The notes beneath the pieces were generated by a model. That model was not told where the DNA came from. It ran no database searches and worked only from the letters and a program-made list of their open reading frames with translations. A stretch of 64,000 bases of DNA from the NCBI RefSeq assembly GCF_907164915.1, contig NC_061862.1, forward strand, positions 32,200,628-32,264,627, written 5' to 3'. Shown here in pieces: positions 44,900 to 56,200 of this stretch. The translations under genes were made by a program, and so were the position numbers. Numbering within the stretch: position 1 is the stretch's first letter; the number at the start of each line of letters is the position of its first letter. The DNA is from Impatiens glandulifera. Taxonomy: Eukaryota > Streptophyta > Magnoliopsida > Ericales > Balsaminaceae.

Positions 44900-46681
44900 T
44901 CAATTGGGTCATCGATCAATTAGTCCCTTAGGAATCCAAATTTGACATATTCTAATGGATTTCTCATTTTGCGTTGTGATTAATGCGTATGATTTTAACT
45001 TAGAAGACGACTTTCTGGCTAGTCACTGATCCCTTAACCTTTGAAGAAGACTTTCTTTTAAAACTCCTTGACTTTGAGTCAGGTTTTAGATTGCAAGACT
45101 TGATAGCTGCTTCTAACTTATTCTTCAGCCATCTAACAATCGGCGGAACATAAATAATTCCATTCTTAAAATCTATTTCTTCACGAATGGGATCAGATTC
45201 ACTGTCATTCAGACTTCCTTTAACAAAACTTATTGACTTGTCATTTACTGAGTTTGACTTTTTGTAGGACAGGTTAGGGTCATTGCCATCAAATCCTATA
45301 CAGGATCTAGATCCAGCAGATCTTAACATGCTGATCTGATATTTGACAGCTTCTCTAGACCTTGTCCATGCACTGACAACATAGTCTAACCTCTTATTTT
45401 TAGATGAAACAGTTTGAATCTATTCTTTGAGCATCTCATTCTCAGATGAGATCTCTGCAACTTTCTTTTAAAAAACATTTGATTCAAGAGTTTGAGGTAA
45501 AACTGGTTGAGATTTTAGTTTCATTTAGGGATTCTACTAGCTTTCTGTACTCAATGACCATGTCATTTAGTGCAGCTACCAGTTGTTCCCTTGAAAATAT
45601 TTCAGAAGAGAAGTCAAATATCTCAGTTTCCTGAGTTTGTTCTTCATCTTCTCTTGTCGTGAAGCAAGTCACTTCTTTGTCATCACTATCACTAGATGAG
45701 AAGTAAGAGTCACGAATGCTTCGTTTGTTCTTTCCATCTCCTGCCATGAGAGCCTTCAGCTCCTTGTCATCATCCTTCTTATCTTCACGCTTAGGTTTCC
45801 TACACTCCAATTGGTAATGCCCCTGCAATACCACAGTTATAACACTTAACATTAGCCTTTGATTTCTTATTATCATTGGAATTTGAAGAGCTTGAATTAA
45901 GGTTGCTCTTCTTCATTAAGTCACCAAACTTCTTCACGAAGAGAGACATGGCGTCGCTGCTCAGTTGTTGTGCCGCCGTCTTCACATCAGTAGCTACAGG
46001 TGGCTCTTTAGCAGTCACCAGAGCTTTGGTAATGATAATAGATGTGGATTGATCTTCTTCAATTCTGCAGTTCAGCTCGAACTCATAGGCCTTGAGATCA
46101 GTAAACAGGTCGAAGAGAGAAATCTTGTTGAGATCTTTGGATTCCCTCATATCCATCGTCTTTATGTCCCATTCCCTTGGAAAAGTACACGTGACCTTAA
46201 TAGCAATCTCCCTGTTGCTATAGGTCTTGCTTAGGATGGATAAGGAGGAGACAATCTTGCTGAATCTGGTGTCGAACTCGTTCATTGTTTCACCAAGACG
46301 CATCTTGAAACTGTCAAACTGTTGAGTGGCAACCATGATCTTGTTTTCCTTGGTTTGCTCGTTGCCCTCACACAGTTGGGTGAGTCTGTCCCAGACCTCT
46401 TTAGCAGTATCACACTCGATAATGTAGTTGAACATGCTGTCATCCAGAGATCTGCATAGAACATCAAGAGCCATGTTATTGAGGTTGTTCTGCCTCTTTT
46501 CTTCACTATTCCAGTTAGCTTTCTCCTTATCGATTTTGATAGGACCCTCTGTGATGACACTCCACATATCGTCATGAAGAGAGGAAAGATGGACACGAAC
46601 TCTATTCTTCCATACGATGTAGTTTTCTCGAGAGAAAGTTGGAATGGCGGTTGCATTGGAATCTTTGGTTATGGTTGTCAA
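44900..46681 (-). pseudogene. gag: gag of element B3
   Basis: The ATG at 46,681 starts a Gag like that of B1: ENYIVWKNRVRVHL, IECDTAKEVWDRL, KMRLGETMNEFDTRFSK. A frameshift near 45,805 cuts the CCHC knuckle (CYNCGI then GHYQLEC in another frame). The acidic Ser-rich stretch and the Lys/Ser-rich tail (SFKRKSSSKVKGS) follow in shifted frames. The boundary TGA is at 44,900-44,902, followed by IWVP, as in B1 and B2. Confidence 0.85.
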
Positions 46682-46722
46682 TTTTCAGAAAAATCTTGAG
46701 AATAGAAACAGAGCTCTAATAC

Positions 46723-46734
46723 CAATTGATAGGA
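46723..46734 (-). other. Primer-binding site of B3 (one mismatch)
   Basis: On the minus strand it reads TGGTATTAGAGC, one change from the initiator tRNA-Met complement, at the inner edge of the middle LTR. Confidence 0.85.
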
Positions 46735-46736
46735 TC

Positions 46737-47766
46737 GGCTTTATCAATAGAGACAGAGGTCTGGCGATTGATGAAGGCTTATGAAAAACGGTTTGAAAGA
46801 AATCTTGTTAGGGATTTGATTCACTTTCTATTCTACGCAAACCCTTGTAAACACTTGAAACAGAATCTAGTGCGGAAATGTTTACTTAGGTTTGAAGCTT
46901 ATGATCAAGAATGAGAAGATGACAAAAATGAATAACACAGTAGTTTGTTTATGGATGTTCGGAGCAAACTCTCCTATGTCACCCCTTCTTCCAACCACCA
47001 GAAGGATTCACTATAATATGCTTTCAATCAAATACAGTTTGCACGAATAGCTCACTATTGAACAGAACATACTCTGTTCAACTTACAATATGATGAATAT
47101 CACTCAACTAAAACGATGTTTTGATTCTAACTCTCTCTTGATTAACACATAGTACAATCAGGAAAGCAGCTAACAGTTTGAATGTTCAAAAGCTTTATCT
47201 CACTATAATTCTTCTCAGAATGTGAATGATAGATTGAATACTCGAGAGATTGTCCGTTGTCCTTTAGATTCTTTAAATAAGGCACAGGTACCAATGGTCA
47301 AATCTTCATAATGATACGTGGCACTCTTCCATTGGAACGCCTCCATCGTACACAGCAGACTCTGAATACAAGGATCGTGGCCGTACACAACAGGTAGTGC
47401 GCCGAATATTCTTTAGAGATTTGCTTGCAAAACAAGTAGTGGGAAGGATATTCGCTTACGTGTCATTAGTTGAATTGTTGCATCTAGCTCCACGAGTTAG
47501 ACTACACGTCTAACTACTCTAGATGACTGCATGTCTAACACTACTTAGTTAGACTACACGTCTAACTTCGCTAGTTAGACTGCACGTTCTAACACCATGC
47601 ATCTAATACCAAATCGATGTAATGAACCTCATTAGAACCAAGTCTTATGAAATCTGATTTCGATAGACCTGCATAAAAAACAATTAGACGCATAGATTAT
47701 CCATTCATCATTTCATCATCAAAATTCTAATAGTCAAATTCTTAGCCAAAATAATTTGACCCAATA
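46737..47766 (-). repeat. Middle LTR of the B3/B4 composite (array-contracted)
   Basis: At 1,030 bp this LTR is about 740 bp shorter than the left one. The sequence jumps near 47,487 from the unique part (TTGTTGCATCTAG) directly into a CTCCACGAGTTAGAC unit, so most of the array and its flank are deleted. It serves as the 5' LTR of B3 and the 3' LTR of B4. The polypurine tract AAAAATGGGGAAAT (47,767-47,780, element strand) belongs to B4. Confidence 0.85.
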
Positions 47767-48083
47767 ATTTCCCCATTTTTGATGATGAGATTGAAATCCT
47801 GTATAGGCAACAAATTAGTGTATCTATCATATAGATGTAAAAAAACCTTGTTTACATATAAACATTTCAAACACACAATATTCAGAATATAACATTCATC
47901 AGCATATAAATAAGAGTGTTTTCAGGAGAAACACACAAAACATTCTTCCAAAAATAACTGAAATAAGTTCAAAACACAACAACATCAAAATATCTTTCAA
48001 AAACTTCATCTTAAACTAAAATAAAGTCTATTCTAATCTTCTTCTTCTTCTTAATCATTTTTATGGAAAGGATAGTCTTCAAC

Positions 48084-48841
48084 CTAAGAAGTCTCTAAGA
48101 CTGCGGTTAGAGGAGGATTGGAAACATCTCTTTTCCTTTTCTTAGACTTGAGCTCTTCACCCTAAGAACATATTCAACAACCTTCTGGTTGTTCAGAGTT
48201 TTAGAAGAAAGGTGATAACTTTTACCGAGTTCATCGAGAAGAAAGAAAAGAAAAGCGCCAAGAGGATCGTCAAAGCCAAAGATTCTCTTCCGAGCGCAAA
48301 TCATTCTGACCAGATTTCGGAAGAGAAAACTAGTCCAGTTGACAGGTATGCCCTTGGTGATAGCCACCATTATTTCAAAAACCTTCGTACAGTACTTGTA
48401 GGAAGATTCTTTGGTGAGAAGAGATTTGGAAATGATTTCGCTTAGAAGAGCAAACTCATCTTTCAGGAGGCCTTTCTTACCGTGAATATCCATAAGGGGA
48501 GAATCAGAGAAGACTTTCATCATTGTAAACATGATTTCTGGCTGAGAGGGTGAAAACTCATGAATACATACAGTGGGAAGTTGGAAGAACATACCGAACA
48601 AACTTTCGGAGATATAAATCATCCTGCCCATAACGATCCCAGCAATATACTTGTCCCGATAGAAATTTGTCGTTTCAAGGAACTCATGAATCAACTGTTC
48701 GTGATAGATATGATGAGGGGTGAGGAATTATCGCAGTCTAGAGGCTTTCAATGACTCAAACATTTTCAACATACCAGGAGATTTCAACGTGGATACTGAT
48801 CTAAAATCCACTTGAAGAGATTTCAGAGAGAATGATGACAT
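48084..48841 (-). pseudogene. Short P ORF of B4
   Basis: The ATG at 48,841 opens the domain with SLQVDFRSVSTLKSPGM, matching B2. A stop near 48,730 interrupts it. The following frame has HEFLETTNF, FFQLPT, SKSLLTKESSYKYC and IPVNWTSFLFRNL. A frameshift near 48,150 is needed to reach the conserved tail KSKKRKRD ... TAVLETS, ending at TAG 48,084-48,086. The basic stretch resembles a nuclear localisation signal. No catalytic motif is visible. Confidence 0.68.
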
Positions 48842-49600
48842 TTCGACTAGGTGAACAAGAACTAGACGATTCAAATTCTAGAGAGAGAGACACAAATATT
48901 GAAATACTCAACCATTTGAGTAATATCACTCATTAAATATTAAAAATCTATAATGTAGTTAATATGAAATGATCATATCTATCGTCAAAAATTCAGGAAT
49001 CTGTTCCTAAGGGACGCAACATTTAATATTAATCATGAAAACGCACAGTTAATACTAAACGTACAGACTAAAGTTATCAGAAATATTAGTCATTCTTTAT
49101 GCATTGAAAGACACATGTCTTCAATCCTTTTTAGGAATGACTAATTTGATTTTTGGTGGGAATAAGTACAAGAGCAGATACATAATCAAAAGACAGTTGT
49201 CCAAATAGCCAGAAGATGAAAGGTCCAATTACACTAGTAGTTAAACATTTATTCTTCTTTTCACATTTTCAACTTCTACTTGGAAATCCGTTTATTAGAC
49301 GTATACGTCTAATTATGCAATAACACCAAGTGCAACACGTGTGTCTAGTTAGACGTGAACATCCTCTTGCTCATGACGTAAGAACGTCTAACGTCTATTA
49401 GACGTATGCGTCTAACCACGTAGGTTAAATAACCAAGACAAATATTCCAAAGGAAGATTAAATTGCTAGAGTAGACGTACGTCTAAGTAGTTGTGTTTCT
49501 CAAACCCTTAATCCTTAGGACGTATTAAGACCTCTGTCTTCATGTCTGTTCAGTTACGTTTTCAACAATACGTTCCCCCTCAATTTATGCATGTAATCAT
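48842..49600 (-). promoter_or_regulatory. pol-P spacer of B4
   Basis: The palindrome is present as GACACATGTC (49,110-49,119), one base off the version in the other three elements. TTAGAC/GTCTAA pairs cluster at about 49,295-49,420, with TGCTCATGACGTAAGAACG near 49,369. Confidence 0.45.
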
Positions 49601-49601
49601 A

Positions 49602-51240
49602 TCAATCAAGATCAACAAGACCTAAAATGTTTCTAAAGTGAGAAAACTTAGCTTCGGGTAGAGGTTTCGTGAAGATGTCTGTCGTTTGTTGATCTGTGGG
49701 AACATATTCATGACGAATCTGCTTCTGATTGACGTGTTCTCGGATAAAATGATGCCTAGTTTCAATATGCTTTGTCCGAGAATGTATAACTAGATTGTAG
49801 GTGATTGCAATAGCACTAGTATTGTCGCAGAAAATTGGACACTCTTCAACCTCAATCCCATAGTCCCTGAGCTGTTGTTGAATCCACAAAAGCTGAGAGA
49901 AATAACTGCCAGCTGCAAGATACTTTGTTTCTGCTGTAGACGTGGCAATTGACGTCTGCTTCTTGTTGAACCATGAGATTAAACGATCTCCAAGGAACTG
50001 GCAAGTTCCACTTGTGACTTTTCTATCAATTTTGCACCCTGTATAATCTGCATCTGAAAAACTAGTCAAATTGAAACTGGAATTCTTCGGATACCACAGT
50101 CCCACATTTTGAATTCCCTTTAAGTATTTAAGAATACGTTTAACAACAGTAAAATGAGAAAGTTTAGGATTAGCCTGAAATCTTCCACAAACTCCAACAG
50201 CAAACTGAATGTCTGGCCTGCTATTAATCACATATAGCAAAGATCCAATGAGTCCTCTGTATGCTGTTACATCGACACTTTGTCCACCTTCATCTTTATC
50301 CAGTTTACTAGAGGAGCTCATTGGAGTGGCTGCGGCAGAACAGTTCTCCATTCCAAACTTCTTTAGTAGTTCTTTGGTGTATTTAGCCTGATTGATGAGG
50401 GTCCCTTTTTCTAATTGACGGACTTGAAGCCCAAGGAAGAATGTTAATTCTCCCATCATGCGCATTTCGAATCTGTCCTGCATCAGCTTAGAAAATTTCT
50501 CACACAATTTGGGATTAGTTGAACCAAAAATAATGTCATCAACATATATTTGAACAAATAGAATGTGAGAGTCTTTAGTGAATCTAAACAAGGTTTTATC
50601 CACAGTTCCAATAACAAAATCATGATCAAACAAATATTCAGTTAAAGTGTCATACCAAGCTCTAGGAGCATGTTTTAGACCATACAATGCTTTGTCAAGC
50701 TTGAAAACATGATTAGGTAACACGTGATCTACAAATCCAGGGGATTGCTCAACATATACTTCTTCACTCAATTTACCATTTAAAAATGCACTTTTCACAT
50801 CCATTTGAAAGACCTTAAAGTTCTTAAATGATGCATATGTTAGGAAGATTCTAATTGCCTCAAGTCTTGCTACAGGTGCAAAAGACTCATCAAAGTCGAT
50901 ACCTTCCTCCTGTCTGTATCCTTGAGCAACTAAACGAGCTTTATTTTAATGACTTAACCATCTTCACTAATCTTGTTTCTAAAGACCCATCTTGTTCCTA
51001 TAACTGACTTATCAGTTGGTCTAGGAGTAAGATGCCACAATTTATTTCTCACAAATTGGTTTAACTCCTCCTGCATAGCATTAATCCAATCTGGATCAAC
51101 AACAACTTCACTATTTTCTTGTGTTCAATCTAAGAAATAAATGCATAATTGGCCATTTCATCCATCAATTGACGTCTTGTCCTTCGAGGAGTGAAGGGAT
51201 TTCCGATGATCAATTCTGGTGGATGATTTCTGTTCCATCT
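49602..51240 (-). pseudogene. pol: Partial pol (RT-RNase H) of B4
   Basis: A long open frame (50,804-49,602, 400 codons) covers most of RT and all of RNase [27 protein letters not shown], intact [37 protein letters not shown] (EAEY altered to ETKY) and the end ILGLVDLD. Upstream, 50,805-51,240 encodes the RT N-terminus with a break near 50,945. The sequence then jumps at 51,240 into LTR array, so protease, integrase and gag are absent. Confidence 0.9.
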
Positions 51241-51828
51241 AACTCCACGAGTTAGACTGCACGTCTAATTACGATTCTATTAGACTACACGTCTAACTCC
51301 ACAATTTAGACTGCACGTATAATTATGATTCTATTAGACTACACGTCTAACTGCACGAGTTAGACTGCACGTATAATTACGAGTCCATTATACTACACGT
51401 CTAACTCCACGAGTTAGACTGCACGTCTAATTACGAGTCTATTAGAATGCACGTCTAACTCCACGAGTTAGACTGCACATCTAATTACGAGTCCATTAGA
51501 CTGCACGTCTAACTCCACGAGTTAGATTGCACGTCTAATTATGAGTCCATTAGACTGCACGTCTAACTCCATGAGTTAGACTGCATGTCTAACACCGCTT
51601 AGTTAGACTACACGTCTAACTTCGCTAGTTAGACTGCACGTCTAACACCATGCATCTAATACCAAATTGGTCTAATGAACCGTATTAGAACCAAGTCTTA
51701 TGAAATCTGATTTCGATACACATGCATAAAAAAGAATTAGATGCATAGATTATCCATTCATCATTTCATCATCAAAATTCCAATAGTCAAATTATTTCAA
51801 CACTTAGTCAAAATAATTTGACCCAACA
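51241..51828 (-). repeat. Right, partial LTR of the composite
   Basis: Only the 54-bp TTAGAC/GTCTAA array (starts at 51,241, 51,295 and onward) and the outer LTR end (...TTTGACCCAACA) remain. The inner LTR part, PBS, gag and the first half of pol are deleted. The breakpoint is GTTCCATCT|AACTCCACG, with the TCTAAC of the array at the joint. Confidence 0.85.
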
Positions 51829-53095
51829 TATTATTCCTGTGAAAGTTTGAGAACTTCTTTATCCCTGAAAATTATCATCCTAAGGATTTGTTTTACAGAA
51901 CACAAATCCTTCATTGCAAACTTTTCAGACAACTCTTTTTTTAGCTTGTTAATCTAATATAAATTTTCTCCAACAATCAACATGTCATCAACGTTAAGAA
52001 GCAAAATAATGTACGATTTATCAAATCTCTTGATATAACAACAATGATTAACTTCACACATCAAAAAATTGTTACTTTTTATTAAGATATCGAATTTGTT
52101 GTACAATTTCCTTAAAGCTTATTTCAAACCATATAAACACTTTAGAAGCTTACACACAAGCTCATATTTTCCTTTAATTTCAAAGCTTGTGGTTGTCGTA
52201 TTTATTATCTTTATCCAAATCACCATGAAGAGAAGCAGTTTTGATATCTATTTGTTGAAGATGAAGGTCTTCTTTCATAACCAAACTCAAAATAGTTCTG
52301 ATTTTCATCAATTTGACCACTAGATAGATCTCATTGTAGTCAATACTTTCTTTCTGTTTAAATCCTTTCACAACCAAACTTGCCTTATACCTCATGGTTG
52401 TATCATTTTCTTCTTTAATCCTGAAGATCCATTTTTGTAAAGTGATTTCTTTCCCTTTGGTAGCTTAGTGAGTTCCCAAGTCTAATTCGACGTTAAAGAG
52501 TTCATCTCATCTTTCATTGCAGACTCTCACTTAACCGATTTATCAGATTGTATTGCTTCCTCAAGTATTCAGGCTCGTCTCTATCTGTGTACAAGATATA
52601 TTTCAAAGATGGGACCACCTCCTGATTGGTTTTCAATTTCTTGACGATCTTCTCAATTGAATAATTGTTTTTCTGATTTGTTTATAGGGCCATGTTCTAA
52701 AAAATTTCATCTTCAACAAAACATTGGTCTTTTTCGAGAGTCGATATATATTCAGTAAAAAATATTTATAATCAATTGTACCAATCTCTTCCAATTTGGA
52801 ATCACCAATTGATGTCTTCCTAACACCATCTTTGTAGAGAACCTGTTCATTGAAGATAACGTTCTTCTAGGAATAATTTTCTAATTTAGATTATCCCAGA
52901 AATGATAACCAAACTCGATCTCATCATAACCATTAAAAAACATTTATTAAACTTTGGATCAAGTTTGCTCCTATCATATTAATTAATATGAATATATGAT
53001 AAACAACCAAACACTTTCAAATAAGAAAGTTCTACATTTTTATTGCTCCAAGCTTCTTCATGACTTCTAAATTCAAGAGGAACAAATGGTCCTCT
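51829..53095 (-). pseudogene. pol: RT and integrase-end fragment of A3
   Basis: RT text such as RYKASLVVKGFKQKESIDYNE and LQQIDIKTASLHGDL is read at 52,395-52,180. The integrase end EEAWSNKNVELSYLKVFGC is read near 53,060-52,990. The same landmarks occur in A1 (FFGCLSYVYIN, 10,665-10,620). Many stops interrupt it. The block ends at the LINE target duplication (53,085-53,095). Confidence 0.8.
53085..53095. repeat. Left target-site duplication of the LINE
   Basis: AATGGTCCTCT here equals 58,167-58,177. Similarity extends one or two bases further with an indel. An 11-bp or longer duplication fits target-primed reverse transcription. Confidence 0.85.
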
Positions 53096-53251
53096 GTTTT
53101 TTTGGGAAAAACGACTTAGCATAATTTCATTAAAAATTCCCAAAAATGAAAAAAAAACCAAGACTTTAAGAGATCATTCTAGACAGGCCTAGAATGATTT
53201 TGAAGTTGTAATATTCTAAATAAAAGCTAAAAACGTAAATGAATTATTTAA

Positions 53252-56200
53252 TTACAATGCTTTCAATTCTAGTGAGTTCAAAAAAAGGTAAATTCTAGTT
53301 CCTGCAGATATTCTAGTTCTGCTCCATGCTTGGATTCTTCTCCACGTTCTCGCGAGGGCTCTGCAATCCGATACAATATTTTTCCATATCTCTTCAACGC
53401 TCCTACGGGTTCTGCCATATACCCTTGCATTCCGTTCTTGCCAAATGTTATACACCACTGTTCCAAAGCCGGACTTGAACATGCTTATTGCAAATCTATT
53501 TCCGTTGGCTTTGAGTAGTGTTGCTTCTTTGATTTCATTCTATTCGCTCGGGAAACTGATCAGCTCCAGGCTTTTATAGGATATGTCCCAAAGCTCCAAA
53601 GCAATACAGCAACTCCCGAATAGATGACTCCCGAATAGATGATCTATGTTTTCTTCATTTCCTATGCATAGAAGATAGCTCACGTCCGGGATGCTCATAT
53701 AATTGCTAATACGATCATGAATTCTGAGTCTTTCCCAGAAGGAGAGCCATAGGATGAACTAGTGTCGAAGGATAATCTTTGTTGACCATACAAGAGGATC
53801 CCATTCTACTTTTTGCACTTTTTCCTGGGTTACCTCCCATATTTTCTTTGATCCCAACTTCCCATTATCCTTAGCTTTACATTCATGAATATCCGTTCTG
53901 TAGTGTAGTTGTATGTTACTTATATGATCAAGTATCCTCTTTCCTTCTGGAATTCTTCTCAGGAGCGAGTTCCAATTCCCATCTTTGATTTTCGCTTTTG
54001 CGCAGTCCCTTCTGATACGAGTATTTTGAAACTCCTCCTTGTGGATGATAGACTAGTTTTCGAACCAGGGGTCATGCCAGAATAGAGTGCATTTCCCGTC
54101 CCCTAGCCGGATGTTGTAAAGATCTACAATGTCACTTCTTAGTTTAAGAATCTTTTTCAGAGACTAGTTCATACCTTCGTAAATTTTGAATATCTAGATG
54201 CTGATTTCGTGTTTCATAAACCTCGTATGCACCCATTTGATCCATAATGACTCTTGATTACGCTCCAAATCCCACAGATGCTTGAAGGTTAGAGCCTTGT
54301 TCCACTCGATACAATTCTTCAAGCCGATGCCTCCCTTGTCCTTCGGTTTGTAGAGAGCGGTCCATTTGACTTTCTTTCCTCTTTCGCTACTTCCCCAAAT
54401 AAATTTTCTCATCAGCATGTCAAGCTCCTTCATTACCTTATTCGGGATGACCATCTATTGCGCCCAGTAGCCAACTATGCCCATGAACACAGTTTTGATA
54501 AGTTTGATCCTCCCTACATAAAAAAGTTTTTTCGCTGCCCAGCCAAATATTGTATATTTTACCTTTTCAATCATCGACTTGTAGTGTGAGATCTCAATCT
54601 GCTTCGCGTTTAACAGAATTCCTATGTACCTTACGTGAAAGTTGCCTACCTTGATGCCCATGATGTTGAAAATGTCCTACTTTGTTTTATCCTTTACGCC
54701 TCCATAAAATGCCACACTTTTTGCTTTCATTAATAGTTAAAACTGTAACCTCGGAAAAGAACGTTAGTGCAGCCCTAATAGTTTTAATGGAATCAACGTC
54801 CGCGTGCGCTAGAAAGAACAAATTGTTAGTAAAGCATAAATGGGTTACCTCCTCTACCTTAGAGAATGAGTGAAAGATGTAAGACTATTCTTTTGGAACA
54901 TCGCGAAGATGCTCTCAAAAATTATCACGATAGCTACGAAAAGGTAAGAAGAGAGGGGGTCCCCTTACCTTACCATGTTTTCACCCTTAAAATAGCCTCC
55001 ATGGACTCCATTGACGCTAACAACAAAGCAAGATGATGAAACGCACTTCATAATCTAATCGATAAAAATCATAGGAAAAAAAGATACAACCAGAAAGTCC
55101 TAAATGGCTTCCCATCTAACTAAGTCGAAAACTTTCTTGATATCTATTTTGAAAGCCACTCTCGAGGATATTTTCTTTTTCCCGTAACCTTTTAATAGGC
55201 TCTATATGAGAAGAATATTATGAGAGATTGTCCTACCGGGGATGAATGCAGATTGATTAAGATTTATTATTTTTCCTATGACATTTTTAAATCGTATAGA
55301 AATGATTTTTAAATTACATTGCAGTAGGAAATTGGTCTGAAATCTTGTACCTTCTTGGGTATCGCAGTTTTGGGGATCAAGGTTAAAACCGCTGTATTCC
55401 ATTGCTTTAACATCTTCCTGTTATTGAAAAACTCCAGAACCCCATCAGTAACGTCTTTACCCACAACCGAACAATTGTCTTTGAAGAATCGTGCATTAAA
55501 CCCATCAGGACCCGGACTTTTATTCCCATCAATACTAAACAGAGCTTCTTTAATCTCAACCCTCGTGACCACCCTTATCAGCTCACGACTATCTTCTGTA
55601 GATATTTTCCTATCAATAATCTGATACAAGGTATTCAGGTGACTTTGATGTTGCTTTCTTGTACCCATAAGCTGCTTATAGAAATTGATAGCCAGATTTT
55701 GTACACCCTTTTGATCCTGAATATATTTACCACCATCATTCATATTGTTTCTCATGTTTCTAGCCATGCATTTTCTGTAGAAGAAAGTTGTGTTTTTGTC
55801 ACCCAACGAGAGCTAGTTCTATCTTGATTTCTGTCTAAAAAATTTCTCTTCAAGCAAACTCAACTTCCTGAAGTTTTCACATATATATATGTTTCATTGA
55901 GTTGTTCATCACTATCATCCCTTAATAACCTTTTCTTAACCTCTTCCAGTTCTTCTCTAGCAGCCAAAACTCTATTGGAAATATTGTTGAACTTCTTCTT
56001 GTTAAAGCCTTGGAGATAATTCTTAAAGAGCTTAAGCTTCTCAGAAACCCTATACATGTTGGAACCCCTAACATCTGTAGACCATATGCTTTCGAGAATA
56101 CCCTTAAATTTGTCGTTATCCTTACAGAAATTGAAAATTTTAAAGGACCTTATGAACATTTCTTCCTTTTACCAGAACAATTTAATCGGGCTGTGATCAG

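Larger units (their letters stand above)
38568..51828 (-). mobile_element. Composite B3/B4 element: LTR-internal-LTR-internal-partial LTR
   Basis: Both outer junctions carry TATTA (38,563-38,567 and 51,829-51,833). A 4-bp TGAT precedes the left LTR. The order is left LTR (38,572-40,339), B3 internal region (gag plus long P, no pol), middle LTR (46,737-47,766), B4 internal region (short P plus partial pol), and a right LTR reduced to its array and outer end (51,241-51,828). One pair of target duplications for the whole block suggests a single insertion later rearranged by unequal LTR recombination, with deletions in the middle and right LTRs. Confidence 0.85.
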
